The notes beneath the pieces are model-generated. The model ran no database searches. It was not told the DNA's origin and was given only the letters and a program-made list of their open reading frames with translations. Position numbers and translations under genes: made by a program. DNA of 64,000 nucleotides from CAXBNB01 sp965267535 (GTDB lineage Bacteria; Bacteroidota; Bacteroidia; Cytophagales; Cyclobacteriaceae): assembly GCA_965267535.1 (NCBI GenBank), contig OZ254082.1:496001-560000 (forward strand), given 5' to 3'. This document shows positions 42,962 through 51,636 of the stretch, in pieces; the stretch's first letter is position 1; the number at the start of each line of letters is the position of its first letter.

Positions 42962-44545
42962 ATGAGTTTAGCACAAGAAATAAACAAACGAAGAACCTTT
43001 GGTATCATTAGTCACCCCGATGCTGGTAAAACTACCCTGACGGAAAAATTGCTTCTTTTTGGAGGAGCTATAAAAACAGCAGGGGCGGTAAAATCCAATA
43101 AAATAGACCGTCATGCCACTTCCGATTTTATGGAGATAGAAAAGCAGCGGGGTATTTCGGTAGCTACTTCGGTTATGGGATTTAACTACCGTGACGTCAA
43201 GATAAACCTACTCGATACACCCGGTCACCAGGATTTTGCAGAAGACACCTACCGTACTCTCACCGCAGTGGATAGTGTGATTATGGTGATCGACTGTGTA
43301 AAAGGAGTGGAGATTCAGACCGAAAAACTGATGGAAGTTTGCCGTATGCGCAATACGCCGGTTATGGTGTTTATCAATAAGCTCGATCGAGAGGGACAGG
43401 ATCCTTATGACTTACTGGACGAAATAGAAGAAAAACTCAATATAAAAGTAAGACCCATGAGTTGGCCCATAGGTATGGGCAAAAGCTTCAAAGGAGTGTA
43501 CAGTATGTATGAGAAAAAGCTGTTGCTTTTTCAGGCCAGTAAGCAAAAACTTGACGATTCGGATACGATCAGTATCAACGATATCAACGATCCGCAATTG
43601 AACGAACTGATAGGAGACAGCAGTGCCGATCAGTTGCGAGAAGATGTGGAGTTGGTAGATGGAGTATACCCCGAGCTAAAACTCGAAGATTACAATCAGG
43701 GAAAAGTAGCGCCGGTGTTTTTTGGTAGTGCGGTAAACAATTTTGGAGTTCGTGAATTACTCGATTGTTTCATTAACATAGCACCTCCACCGCTTGATCG
43801 TGAAACAGAAGTACGCCAGATTCACCCTACAGAAGATAAATTTTCGGGCTTTGTGTTTAAAATTCATGCCAATATGGACCCCAAGCACAGAAATCGTATT
43901 GCTTTTGTGCGTGTATGTGCCGGTAAGTTTCAGCGGGGGCAAAATTACCATCATGTCAGGTTAGACAAGAACTTCCGGTTTTCCAATGCTACGGCTTTTA
44001 TGGCCCAAAGTAAGGAAATAATAGACGAAGCATATCCCGGCGATATAGTAGGACTATATGATACAGGCAACCTGAAAATAGGAGATACGCTGAGTGAAGG
44101 CGAAAAGGGAATGTATAAAGGCATACCGAGTTTTTCGCCAGAGATTTTTCGTGAGGTGGTAAACATGGATGCCATGAAAACCAAACAGCTGGAAAAAGGA
44201 CTTACCCAGCTTATGGACGAAGGTGTGGCACAGCTTTTTACCTACGAAATGGGCTCTCGAAAGGTAGTGGGTACTGTGGGAGCTCTCCAGTTTGAGGTGA
44301 TTCAGCACCGGCTCAAACACGAATACAATGCTACCTGTCGTTTTGCCCCCATCAACTTATATAAAGCCTGCTGGATCAGTAGCGACGATAAAAAGAAGAT
44401 GGATGAGTTTATAGACTCCAAGTACAGGCACATTGCCCGAGACAAGGACAATAAACTCGTGTTTATGGCAGAAAGCAAGGCGTGGCTTCAGATGGTACAG
44501 GACAATTTTCCCGACATCAACTACCACTTTACGTCTGAATTTTAG
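42962..44545 (+). CDS. prfC: Peptide chain release factor 3
   Basis: A 527-residue translational GTPase. G1 is SHPDAGKTTLTEKLL, G2 lies around RGISVATSVM, G3 is LDTPGHQDFAEDTY and G4 is FINKLDREG. The C-terminal RF3 domain (about 390-525) contains GALQFEVIQHRLKHEYN. RF3 recycles RF1 and RF2 after peptide release. ATG 42962 is chosen over TTG 42953 because it gives the normal family start (MSLAQEINKRRTFGIISHPD). Its stop overlaps the stop of the convergent reductase gene. Confidence 0.95.
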   Translation: MSLAQEINKRRTFGIISHPDAGKTTLTEKLLLFGGAIKTAGAVKSNKIDRHATSDFMEIEKQRGISVATSVMGFNYRDVKINLLDTPGHQDFAEDTYRTLTAVDSVIMVIDCVKGVEIQTEKLMEVCRMRNTPVMVFINKLDREGQDPYDLLDEIEEKLNIKVRPMSWPIGMGKSFKGVYSMYEKKLLLFQASKQKLDDSDTISINDINDPQLNELIGDSSADQLREDVELVDGVYPELKLEDYNQGKVAPVFFGSAVNNFGVRELLDCFINIAPPPLDRETEVRQIHPTEDKFSGFVFKIHANMDPKHRNRIAFVRVCAGKFQRGQNYHHVRLDKNFRFSNATAFMAQSKEIIDEAYPGDIVGLYDTGNLKIGDTLSEGEKGMYKGIPSFSPEIFREVVNMDAMKTKQLEKGLTQLMDEGVAQLFTYEMGSRKVVGTVGALQFEVIQHRLKHEYNATCRFAPINLYKACWISSDDKKKMDEFIDSKYRHIARDKDNKLVFMAESKAWLQMVQDNFPDINYHFTSEF

Positions 44546-45450
44546 GTCGTCAGCTCCCGAAGCTGTTGGTCGAGTAGTGCTATGCCTTCATCAAACGAGT
44601 GAGGGCTATAGCCCAGGTCGTTTACGGCTTTGTCTATTACAAAACCGGTTTTTGGAGGACGCTTAGCCGGTTGACTAAAGGTGGTAGAGTCAGCTTTGGC
44701 GATCAGGGAAGCATCCAGATCGAAATATGCTGCCGTTTTTATGGCCATATCGTAGGGAGTCAGCAAATCTTTTCCCGAAATATTAAATACGCCTTCAGCT
44801 TTTTGGCTGGCAGCCAGATAGCAACCCTCGGCCAGGTCTTCGGCTAAGGTAGGGGTGCGCCACTGGTCGGTCACTACCTTTATGTTTTTGCCGTTTTCGA
44901 GGCTTTCCTTTACCCACAGTATAATGTTGGAGCGGCTCATGCTGGGTACTACGCCATACACGAGTACGGTGCGAAGGATAGACCATTTTACCTTACTTTC
45001 ACGAATGATTTTTTCTGCATCGAGTTTGCTTTGCCCATAAAAGCTAATGGGGTTAGCTTCGGCATCTTCCGGGTACGGCCCTGCCTCTCCGTCAAATATA
45101 AAGTCGGTAGATAAGTGTACCAGAAAAGCATGATTTTTGGTGCAGGCATCTACCAGATATTGTACAGCGTCTACATTTAATGCGCGGCATTGCGCCTGCT
45201 CAGATTCACATTGATCTACGTTGGTCATGGCCGCCGTATGGATCACAGCGTCGGGTTGATGCTCGTCTATGGCGTTTGACACCTGATTTTTGTCGGTAAT
45301 GTCCAGTGTGATGTATTGGTAGGCGGGGTGTTTGGTGTTGGAGCGATCAGTGCCCAATCCACTGGCTATCAGGGTTATGTTTTTGCTTAGCAGCAGGGGT
45401 GTTAGTTTTTGTCCGAGTAGGCCGTTGGAGCCCGTAACGAGTATCTTCAT
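44542..45450 (-). CDS. RmlD-like NAD(P)-dependent sugar-nucleotide reductase / SDR
   Basis: A 302-residue extended short-chain dehydrogenase. The Rossmann motif is TGSNGLLGQKL, and the YxxxK pair is in FYGQSKLDAEK. AAMTNVDQCESE and VHLSTDFIFDGEAGPYPEDA are the patterns of dTDP-4-dehydrorhamnose reductase relatives. No other rhamnose genes lie nearby, so I keep the call general; stand-alone members of this branch in Bacteroidota are common and their substrate is unknown. It ends tail to tail with prfC. Confidence 0.8.
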   Translation of the reverse strand: MKILVTGSNGLLGQKLTPLLLSKNITLIASGLGTDRSNTKHPAYQYITLDITDKNQVSNAIDEHQPDAVIHTAAMTNVDQCESEQAQCRALNVDAVQYLVDACTKNHAFLVHLSTDFIFDGEAGPYPEDAEANPISFYGQSKLDAEKIIRESKVKWSILRTVLVYGVVPSMSRSNIILWVKESLENGKNIKVVTDQWRTPTLAEDLAEGCYLAASQKAEGVFNISGKDLLTPYDMAIKTAAYFDLDASLIAKADSTTFSQPAKRPPKTGFVIDKAVNDLGYSPHSFDEGIALLDQQLRELTT

Positions 45451-45648
45451 AGCAGGAGTCTGGTTCTCTTAATAAACAGCAAGTATATAAATACCCGTAC
45501 ATATATGCCCGTGAAACGCAGTGTTTTTGGTAGAACAAAAAGTTTATTCGCCATACGGCGGATTGAGGAGGAGGGAATTTGATTTTTATACTTAATTTAG
45601 TCGCTCAATTTCCTAATGCCAAAAGAATACTAAGCCGACCTAGTTGAA

Positions 45649-46395
45649 ATGCAAGAAGAAAAGAGAATTTCAGAACCGGAAATACCCGTTTTTCAAAAAA
45701 TCCTCCTTTGGTTATCCATTTATGTGGTAATAGAACTTTACATCAGTTCTATTGTTACCTATCCCGATGAGTTGAAAGATATTTTGGAAACCGTAGACTT
45801 TGGCATCTGCATGTTGTTTTTGTACGATTTTGCTCATGGAATTCTGCTGGCAAAAGACAAATGGAAATATTTCAAAGCGCACTGGATTGATCTGATATCC
45901 TCTATACCTACTGTCGATGCATTGCGTGTGGGCAGGCTTGTACGTGTCATTCGGATATTGCGCGTGGTTCGATCGGCCAAGTATGTGTTTACTTTTTTTA
46001 GCAGAAAAAGCTCATTAAACTCGTTTAGAAACCTGCTTTTGCTCAGTGGTGCGATTATCCTTCTGTTTACATTGAGTTTTCACCACCTCGAAAAGAATGT
46101 GAATCCGCATATAGATTCTGTGGCAGATTCTCTATGGTGGACCACCATCACTACTATAACGGTGGGTTTTTTGCAAGACATACCACCGGTAACACCCGAA
46201 GGCAAATTTCTTTCTGTTATATTGATTTTGCTGGGTATGGTTATGTTTAGTACACTTACCGGTACTATTACCGACTTTTTTATCGAAGATGAAGATATGG
46301 TAAAAAAGCTGGGGCAAATAGAAGATAAGGTAACCCGGCTGGAAGATAAAATTGACCTGCTTACTGAGAAACTAAACGAAAAGAATAAGGGGTAA
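45649..46395 (+). CDS. Voltage-gated ion channel with non-canonical selectivity filter
   Basis: A 248-residue six-helix channel subunit. S1-S3 lie at about 15-35, 48-68 and 76-90. S4 has six arginines at every third position (R93, R96, R99, R102, R105, R108). S5 is at about 127-146, the pore helix and filter at about 160-180, and S6 at about 185-210. A C-terminal coiled coil (about 215-245) probably tetramerises. The filter reads TVGFLQD (171-177) where potassium channels have TVGYGD: the second glycine is leucine. The family is clear; the ion carried is not. The ATG is preceded by a 198-bp gap without another gene. Confidence 0.82.
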   Translation: MQEEKRISEPEIPVFQKILLWLSIYVVIELYISSIVTYPDELKDILETVDFGICMLFLYDFAHGILLAKDKWKYFKAHWIDLISSIPTVDALRVGRLVRVIRILRVVRSAKYVFTFFSRKSSLNSFRNLLLLSGAIILLFTLSFHHLEKNVNPHIDSVADSLWWTTITTITVGFLQDIPPVTPEGKFLSVILILLGMVMFSTLTGTITDFFIEDEDMVKKLGQIEDKVTRLEDKIDLLTEKLNEKNKG

Positions 46396-46590
46396 ACCTG
46401 TCTTTTCTGTGTAATAAAGCCATATCCTAGGGGTATTCCGCGTTTAACAATTAAACTCTCCAAAAGTTGAATCAATATGGTTTTCTGCTCAGAATTGATC
46501 AGTGTTTTGTGTCGAAAAGGATTGAATGACAAGCTTTTGGAGATATCTCCACATGGCGTTGTTTAAAAGCAGGAATCCCTGCATAGACCT

Positions 46591-47403
46591 ATGGTGCAAT
46601 ACAATTTGTTTGATAAAAAACCGTCAGGTTTTACATTGGATGTGGATGCCTACCTTCGCCGTATTCAGTGTGTGCGGGAGCTAAAGCCTTCTTTGCGCTT
46701 TTTGCGGGTTTTGCACAAAAATCACATGCTTCACATTCCTTTCGAAAACCTGGACATTCATGTAGGCAATCAGATCATATTGGATGTGGGCCGGTTGTAT
46801 CGCAAAGTTATTCTCAATGGCAGGGGGGGATTTTGCTACGAACTCAATGGGCTTTTTTATCATCTGTTGCTGGCACTGGGGTTTGAAGCTCAGTTGATAG
46901 CGGCACGTGTGATCAACGCCGAGGGCATGCCTGGTCCGGAGCTCGACCACTGTTTGATTGTAGTGGAGATCGATGCTAAGTTGTGGCTGGTTGATGTGGG
47001 TTTTGGAGACGCTTTCCTCTCTCCGAAAGAGCTGAGTCCCGGAAAGGTTCAAATGGATGGAAATAAATATTACAGGGTGGTAGATGAGCCCGACGGAAAC
47101 TTTATGCTACAGCAATCTGCAGATTCTATCACGTTTAAAAACATATATACATTTCACACTGAAAAGAGGCAGTTGGTAGAATTTATAGCAATGTGCCAGT
47201 ATCATCAGACTAACCCCAAATCGCACTTCACCCAAAAAAAGCTCATTACACAAGCTACTCCTGCCGGACGGGTCACCCTCTCGGATAAAAAACTAACTGT
47301 GACCCATGCCGGTAAAAAAGAGGAAACACCCATTCTTAACAATGACCAGTTTTTGGTGAAGCTCTACGAATACTTTGGTATTAAGCTGCGCAAAAACGCC
47401 TGA
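46591..47403 (+). CDS. Arylamine N-acetyltransferase
   Basis: A 270-residue NAT-family enzyme with the catalytic triad C82 (GRGGFCYELNG), H120 (LDHCLIVVE) and D135 (WLVDVGFGD). It transfers acetyl (or another acyl) from CoA to arylamines or hydrazines; bacterial members can also act in amide bond formation in natural products. No biosynthetic cluster is adjacent, so a detoxification or unknown role is more likely. It is complete and converges on the FAD/Fe-S oxidoreductase gene with 4 bp between the stops. Confidence 0.9.
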   Translation: MVQYNLFDKKPSGFTLDVDAYLRRIQCVRELKPSLRFLRVLHKNHMLHIPFENLDIHVGNQIILDVGRLYRKVILNGRGGFCYELNGLFYHLLLALGFEAQLIAARVINAEGMPGPELDHCLIVVEIDAKLWLVDVGFGDAFLSPKELSPGKVQMDGNKYYRVVDEPDGNFMLQQSADSITFKNIYTFHTEKRQLVEFIAMCQYHQTNPKSHFTQKKLITQATPAGRVTLSDKKLTVTHAGKKEETPILNNDQFLVKLYEYFGIKLRKNA

Positions 47404-47407
47404 TCGA

Positions 47408-50332
47408 TTACATATTTAATGCTTCGTATAGAATTTCTGCCGGATGCTGAGAAGATCTGCCAGTACCATCGTGTATCTGGTGGCGGCAGCTGGTGCCCGG
47501 AGCAGCGATAATGGCTTCTTCCGGAGTTTCTCTTACGGTAGGGAAAAGTACCAGCTCTCCTACTTTCATAGATACATCGTAGTGTTCTTTTTCATAGCCA
47601 AAAGAACCCGCCATACCACAGCATCCCGAGGGTATCATCTGCACGGTATAGTTTTCCGGGATAGATAGCGCTTTTTTCAAAGTTACTATTGAAGACAGTG
47701 CCTTTTGGTGGCAATGTCCGTGGGCTTTCACCAGTTTTTCGTTCGGAGTAAAATCGCCACTTTTGATATGGCCTTGCTCATATTCCCTTACGATAAATTC
47801 CTCGAAAGTCATGATGTGCTGTCCCAACGCGATGGCTTTTTCTTTGAGCGAACCGGCACACAGATCGGGATATTCGTCGCGAAGGGTTAGTATAGCCGAA
47901 GGCTCAATACCGACAAGTGGGGCGTCAGCAGAGACTGTGCCGGAGAGTGCCTCGATGTTGCGGTCTATTACAGGCATGGCTTCTTTGAGCATGCCTTTCG
48001 ATATAAAAGTACGGCAGCTTTCGTCGTGGGCAGGCACGGTTACCCTGTACCCCAGTTTGTCCAGCAATAAGACCACTTTTTTGCCTAATTCTACATCCTG
48101 AAAATTGGTAAACTCATCGGCAAAAAGATTAACCTTACGGCCATCGGAGGGGGCTGTGGGTACAAATTTCTTTTTAAACCAGCTCTTTAGGGTTTGAGGG
48201 GGCATTTTCGGTAGTTTCCGCTCGTTGGCTATACCCATCACAGATTTAAACAGCTTGCTGGTAAGCGGATTGCTGACCATAAAATTGTAAGCCGGAGGAA
48301 ACAATGAAGCCATTTTCATGTTTTGATTGAACCGGCCGGTGAGCTTAGTTTTTAACGGAATGCCGTGAGCATCAAAATAGTTTTGTTGAAATTCAGCCTT
48401 TAGCCGCGCCATGTCCACATTCGATGGGCATTCGGATTTACATCCCTTGCACGATAGGCACAGATCCATGACCTCTTTTATCTCTTCGCTATCAAACTTG
48501 TTGGTTTGGGTAGAGTTGGTCAGCACCTCGCGCAGGATATTGGCTCTGGAGCGTGTCGTGTCTTTTTCGTTGCGGGTAGCCATATAGCTGGGGCACATCG
48601 TGCCACCGCTCAGGGGCGACTTGCGGCAATCGCCTGACCCATTGCAAAGTTCTGCAGAGCGTAGCACTCCCTGATTTTTGCTCCAGTCGAAGTAGGTTTT
48701 TATTTCAGGCTCTTTGCGGTCTGCTTCGTAGCGCAGGTTGGAGTCCATAGGAGGCGTACTGGTAATTTTGCCAGGATTGAAAATGCCTTTAGGATCCCAG
48801 GTTTTTTTCAGCTCTTCGAGCAGTTGGTAGTTTTGCTCGCCTATCATGGTTTTGATAAACTCCCCTCGAAGGCGTCCATCGCCATGCTCACCACTGAGAG
48901 AGCCTTTGTATTTTTTCACCAGATGGGCAATTTCAGTAGCAATGGTTCTGAACTGCTCGTGCCCTTCCTTGGTCTTGAGGTTGATGATCGGGCGCAGGTG
49001 AAGTTCTCCTGATCCGGCGTGCGCATAGTGCACACAACTCATGTTGTGTTTTTTCAGTATCTCATTGAATTCGATGATGTACTCTGGCAGATCGTTTACA
49101 TCTACAGCGGTATCTTCTATCACGGGTGCTGCTTTGGCATCACCGGGTATGTTGGCTAACAAACCCAACCCGGCTTTTCTCAATCCCCATATTTTGGGCA
49201 GGTCAGCACCTTTGAGTACCGGATAGTGGTAGCCCAGTTTTTCTTGTTTGAGCTCGTTTATCAGTGCCATGCATTTGGCATTGAGGTCACGGTCGTTATC
49301 AGCAGCCAGCTCTACTACCAGTATAGCGCCAGGGTCTCCCTGTATGAAAAAACGGTTTTTTTGCTGCTCTATATTTTGTTTGGTACACTCCAGTATATAG
49401 TGGTCTATTAACTCGCTGGCATGGGGTCCGTATTTGAGTCCTATCAGGTTGGCCCGTAGCGACTCATTTATATCATCGCAGTGAATGCACACCAATGCTT
49501 TGTTTTTTGGGGGCACAGGTATGGTATTGAGTTTTATCTCGGTGATAAACATGAGAGTGCCTTCCGAGCCAGCTATGAGTTTGCAAAAGTTGAAAGGCTC
49601 GCCATCGGGGTTAAAGGGCTTGTTGATAGCCAGCAAATCAATAGCATAGCCGGTATTTCGTCTTTCTATGGTTGGTTTTGGAAATTCTCGTGCTATGTTT
49701 TCACGATTTTCTTCGGAGGAGAGCATCGTGTGAATCGACTTGTATATGTTGGTTTCCAATTCACTACCAGAGGTGAGCGCATGGGCAAAGGCTTCATCGT
49801 CCATGGCTTTGAATGTAGTGTATGTGCCGTCTGACAAAAAACCTTTTACTTCTATCAGGTGGTCGCGAGTGCTGCCGTATACCACCGAGTTGGAGCCACA
49901 GGAGTTGTTGCCAACCATGCCTCCTATCATGGCTCGGTTGGCCGTGGAGGTTTCCGGGCCAAAGTATCGACCGTAGGGTTTGAGGTATCGGTTCAGGTCG
50001 TCGCGAATTACACCGGGCTGTACACGTACCCAGTTTTCTGTTTCGTTTACTTCCAGTACTTCGGTGAAGTATTTGGAAACGTCTACTACTATGCCACTGC
50101 CTACAACCTGTCCTGCCAGGGAAGTGCCGGCTGTGCGGGGAATGAGTGAGGTGTTGTGCTTGTTAGCAAAATCGATAAGCAGGCGGATGTCGTCTTCTGT
50201 TTTGGGAAGCGCCACAGCCAGTGGCAATTCACGGTAAGCCGATGCGTCAGTCGCGTACAGCTTGCGCATGGTGTCATCAAAAAACAATTCGCCTTCCAGG
50301 CTATCTCTCAGTTTGGTTAACTCATTTTTCAT
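47408..50332 (-). CDS. FAD-binding and Fe-S oxidoreductase fusion (GlcD-GlcF / YdiJ-like)
   Basis: A 974-residue two-part enzyme. Residues about 30-210 are the FAD_binding_4 domain (SLIPRTAGTSLAGQVVGSGI, MIGGMVGNNSCGSNSVVYG), about 215-480 the FAD-oxidase C-terminal domain, then a 4Fe-4S region (CLSCKGCKSECPSNVDMARL near 615) and a CCG-type domain (GHCHQKAL and SGCCGMAGSFGYE near 900). Members oxidise D-2-hydroxy acids such as D-lactate or D-2-hydroxyglutarate; the sequence does not decide the substrate. Its length fits YdiJ-type fusions. A TAATTTTG promoter box ends only 8 bp before the ATG, so the transcript would have almost no leader. Confidence 0.88.
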   Translation of the reverse strand: MKNELTKLRDSLEGELFFDDTMRKLYATDASAYRELPLAVALPKTEDDIRLLIDFANKHNTSLIPRTAGTSLAGQVVGSGIVVDVSKYFTEVLEVNETENWVRVQPGVIRDDLNRYLKPYGRYFGPETSTANRAMIGGMVGNNSCGSNSVVYGSTRDHLIEVKGFLSDGTYTTFKAMDDEAFAHALTSGSELETNIYKSIHTMLSSEENRENIAREFPKPTIERRNTGYAIDLLAINKPFNPDGEPFNFCKLIAGSEGTLMFITEIKLNTIPVPPKNKALVCIHCDDINESLRANLIGLKYGPHASELIDHYILECTKQNIEQQKNRFFIQGDPGAILVVELAADNDRDLNAKCMALINELKQEKLGYHYPVLKGADLPKIWGLRKAGLGLLANIPGDAKAAPVIEDTAVDVNDLPEYIIEFNEILKKHNMSCVHYAHAGSGELHLRPIINLKTKEGHEQFRTIATEIAHLVKKYKGSLSGEHGDGRLRGEFIKTMIGEQNYQLLEELKKTWDPKGIFNPGKITSTPPMDSNLRYEADRKEPEIKTYFDWSKNQGVLRSAELCNGSGDCRKSPLSGGTMCPSYMATRNEKDTTRSRANILREVLTNSTQTNKFDSEEIKEVMDLCLSCKGCKSECPSNVDMARLKAEFQQNYFDAHGIPLKTKLTGRFNQNMKMASLFPPAYNFMVSNPLTSKLFKSVMGIANERKLPKMPPQTLKSWFKKKFVPTAPSDGRKVNLFADEFTNFQDVELGKKVVLLLDKLGYRVTVPAHDESCRTFISKGMLKEAMPVIDRNIEALSGTVSADAPLVGIEPSAILTLRDEYPDLCAGSLKEKAIALGQHIMTFEEFIVREYEQGHIKSGDFTPNEKLVKAHGHCHQKALSSIVTLKKALSIPENYTVQMIPSGCCGMAGSFGYEKEHYDVSMKVGELVLFPTVRETPEEAIIAAPGTSCRHQIHDGTGRSSQHPAEILYEALNM

Positions 50333-50339
50333 AGCGGCG

Positions 50340-50347
50340 CAAAATTA
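50340..50347 (-). promoter_or_regulatory. -7 promoter element directly upstream of the FAD/Fe-S oxidoreductase
   Basis: TAATTTTG followed by CGCCGCT on the minus strand is an exact TAnnTTTG match. The start codon follows after 7 bases, so transcription would start at or within a base or two of the ATG. The remaining gap to 50669 (337 bp in all) shows no gene that I can support. Confidence 0.5.
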
Positions 50348-50669
50348 GCCAAATAATTCACTTTTGCAGCTTTGTGCAGTGTGTTAGCTCAGGTAAAGTG
50401 CATACAGAAGAATGTCGGTTTGCTCAAAGGCAAAACCAGTGGGGTATTCGGGGTATCAGTGCTGTATGTTTGCTCTGGTTTTGCCCGTAATCGAAGTAGT
50501 CACTGCTGAGAAACACATTTGTGTGCCTTAAGAATAAGGAGAGCAATTTTTATAGTTGGTATTTCTTATTTGATGCAAGTTTTTCAAGCAAAATGCACGA
50601 TTTTCTGTGCAACATAAAATCAACAAGCGATCTCAGCAGATCCAAAGTATTGATGCTTTTTGAAAGTGC

Positions 50670-51530
50670 TTAGATTTTCATCAGAGCTTCCCAGAATCCC
50701 ATTCTTTCTTTTTCGTCTTTAACGATAAAGAAAGGAATGTCGTCATCGTATTTGATCAGGTCTAGCGTAGTGCTGCCTTTGATAAATGCAGCAGCGGCTG
50801 TGCGGCCCCTAGAGCCCAGAAAGATAATGTCTGCGCCGTTTTCTTTGGCTGTTTCGTAGATGTTGTCAAACGGTTTGCTGTCATCATCGAGGGTAAAAAT
50901 GATGTCAAATTGAGAGCCATCGAAACCGTGTTCGCGTAAAAATATTTTGTAGTCCTTTTCAGCATTTTTCTCCAGAATAGCCCCAAACTCTTCGTAAGTT
51001 TTTCCGCTGGTGTGGTAGCCGGAGTGAACATAAAACACGTGCTGAAGCATGATTTTAGCGTTGGTTTTTTCTTTTATAGCCAGCGCCTGCTTGATCGACA
51101 TTTTAGAGCCCACAGAAAAATCTACCGGCACCAGTAGTTTTTTGATGCTGTAGTCGTCCATTTGAGGCACCAACAATACCGAGCAGAGTGCTCTGTTGGT
51201 GATTTGCATGGCATTTCTGGCCGACGACTCTTTCTTTTTCTTTTTGCCTAGCACGATAAGTTGAGAACGATGCAATCCGGCCCATTTTACTACACTTTCG
51301 GGTACTCCGCCATGTTCTATGTTTACGGAGGTTTCAGCTGTGGCAGTAAACCCGCTTTCCACTAGCTGTTTCAGCGCATTAAGCGTATTGGGATTGTTGG
51401 CTTCAGCTATGTGTAGAAAGTCTACTTTGGTGCTCCCCATAGTGGAGGCAATGAGTGAGGCATACTTGATCACATACGGGTCCATATCGGACTGGTCAAG
51501 GCATACCAATATTCGTTTTAATTCTTGCAT
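50670..51530 (-). CDS. Universal stress protein with two tandem Usp domains
   Basis: A 286-residue protein. Domain 1 (about 5-142) starts KRILVCLDQSDMDPYVIKYA and ends with SVLLVPQ. Domain 2 (about 147-286) starts KKLLVPVDFSVGSKMSIKQA and contains the loop FLGSRGRTAAAAFIKGSTTL, which approaches the ATP-binding GxxGxxG-9x-GS/T pattern but lacks some glycines. Tandem Usp proteins are common in Bacteroidota and respond to starvation or stress. It stands alone, with no terminator that I can see. Confidence 0.88.
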   Translation of the reverse strand: MQELKRILVCLDQSDMDPYVIKYASLIASTMGSTKVDFLHIAEANNPNTLNALKQLVESGFTATAETSVNIEHGGVPESVVKWAGLHRSQLIVLGKKKKKESSARNAMQITNRALCSVLLVPQMDDYSIKKLLVPVDFSVGSKMSIKQALAIKEKTNAKIMLQHVFYVHSGYHTSGKTYEEFGAILEKNAEKDYKIFLREHGFDGSQFDIIFTLDDDSKPFDNIYETAKENGADIIFLGSRGRTAAAAFIKGSTTLDLIKYDDDIPFFIVKDEKERMGFWEALMKI

Positions 51531-51636
51531 GGACTACATCTCGGTTTTCTCAAGGCATGAAGGTAGAAAAAAATATCCTATTTCCCTACTAAAAAAAATT
51601 GATTGGAATCATCGGAAGACTAAAAAGTCTATTTTG

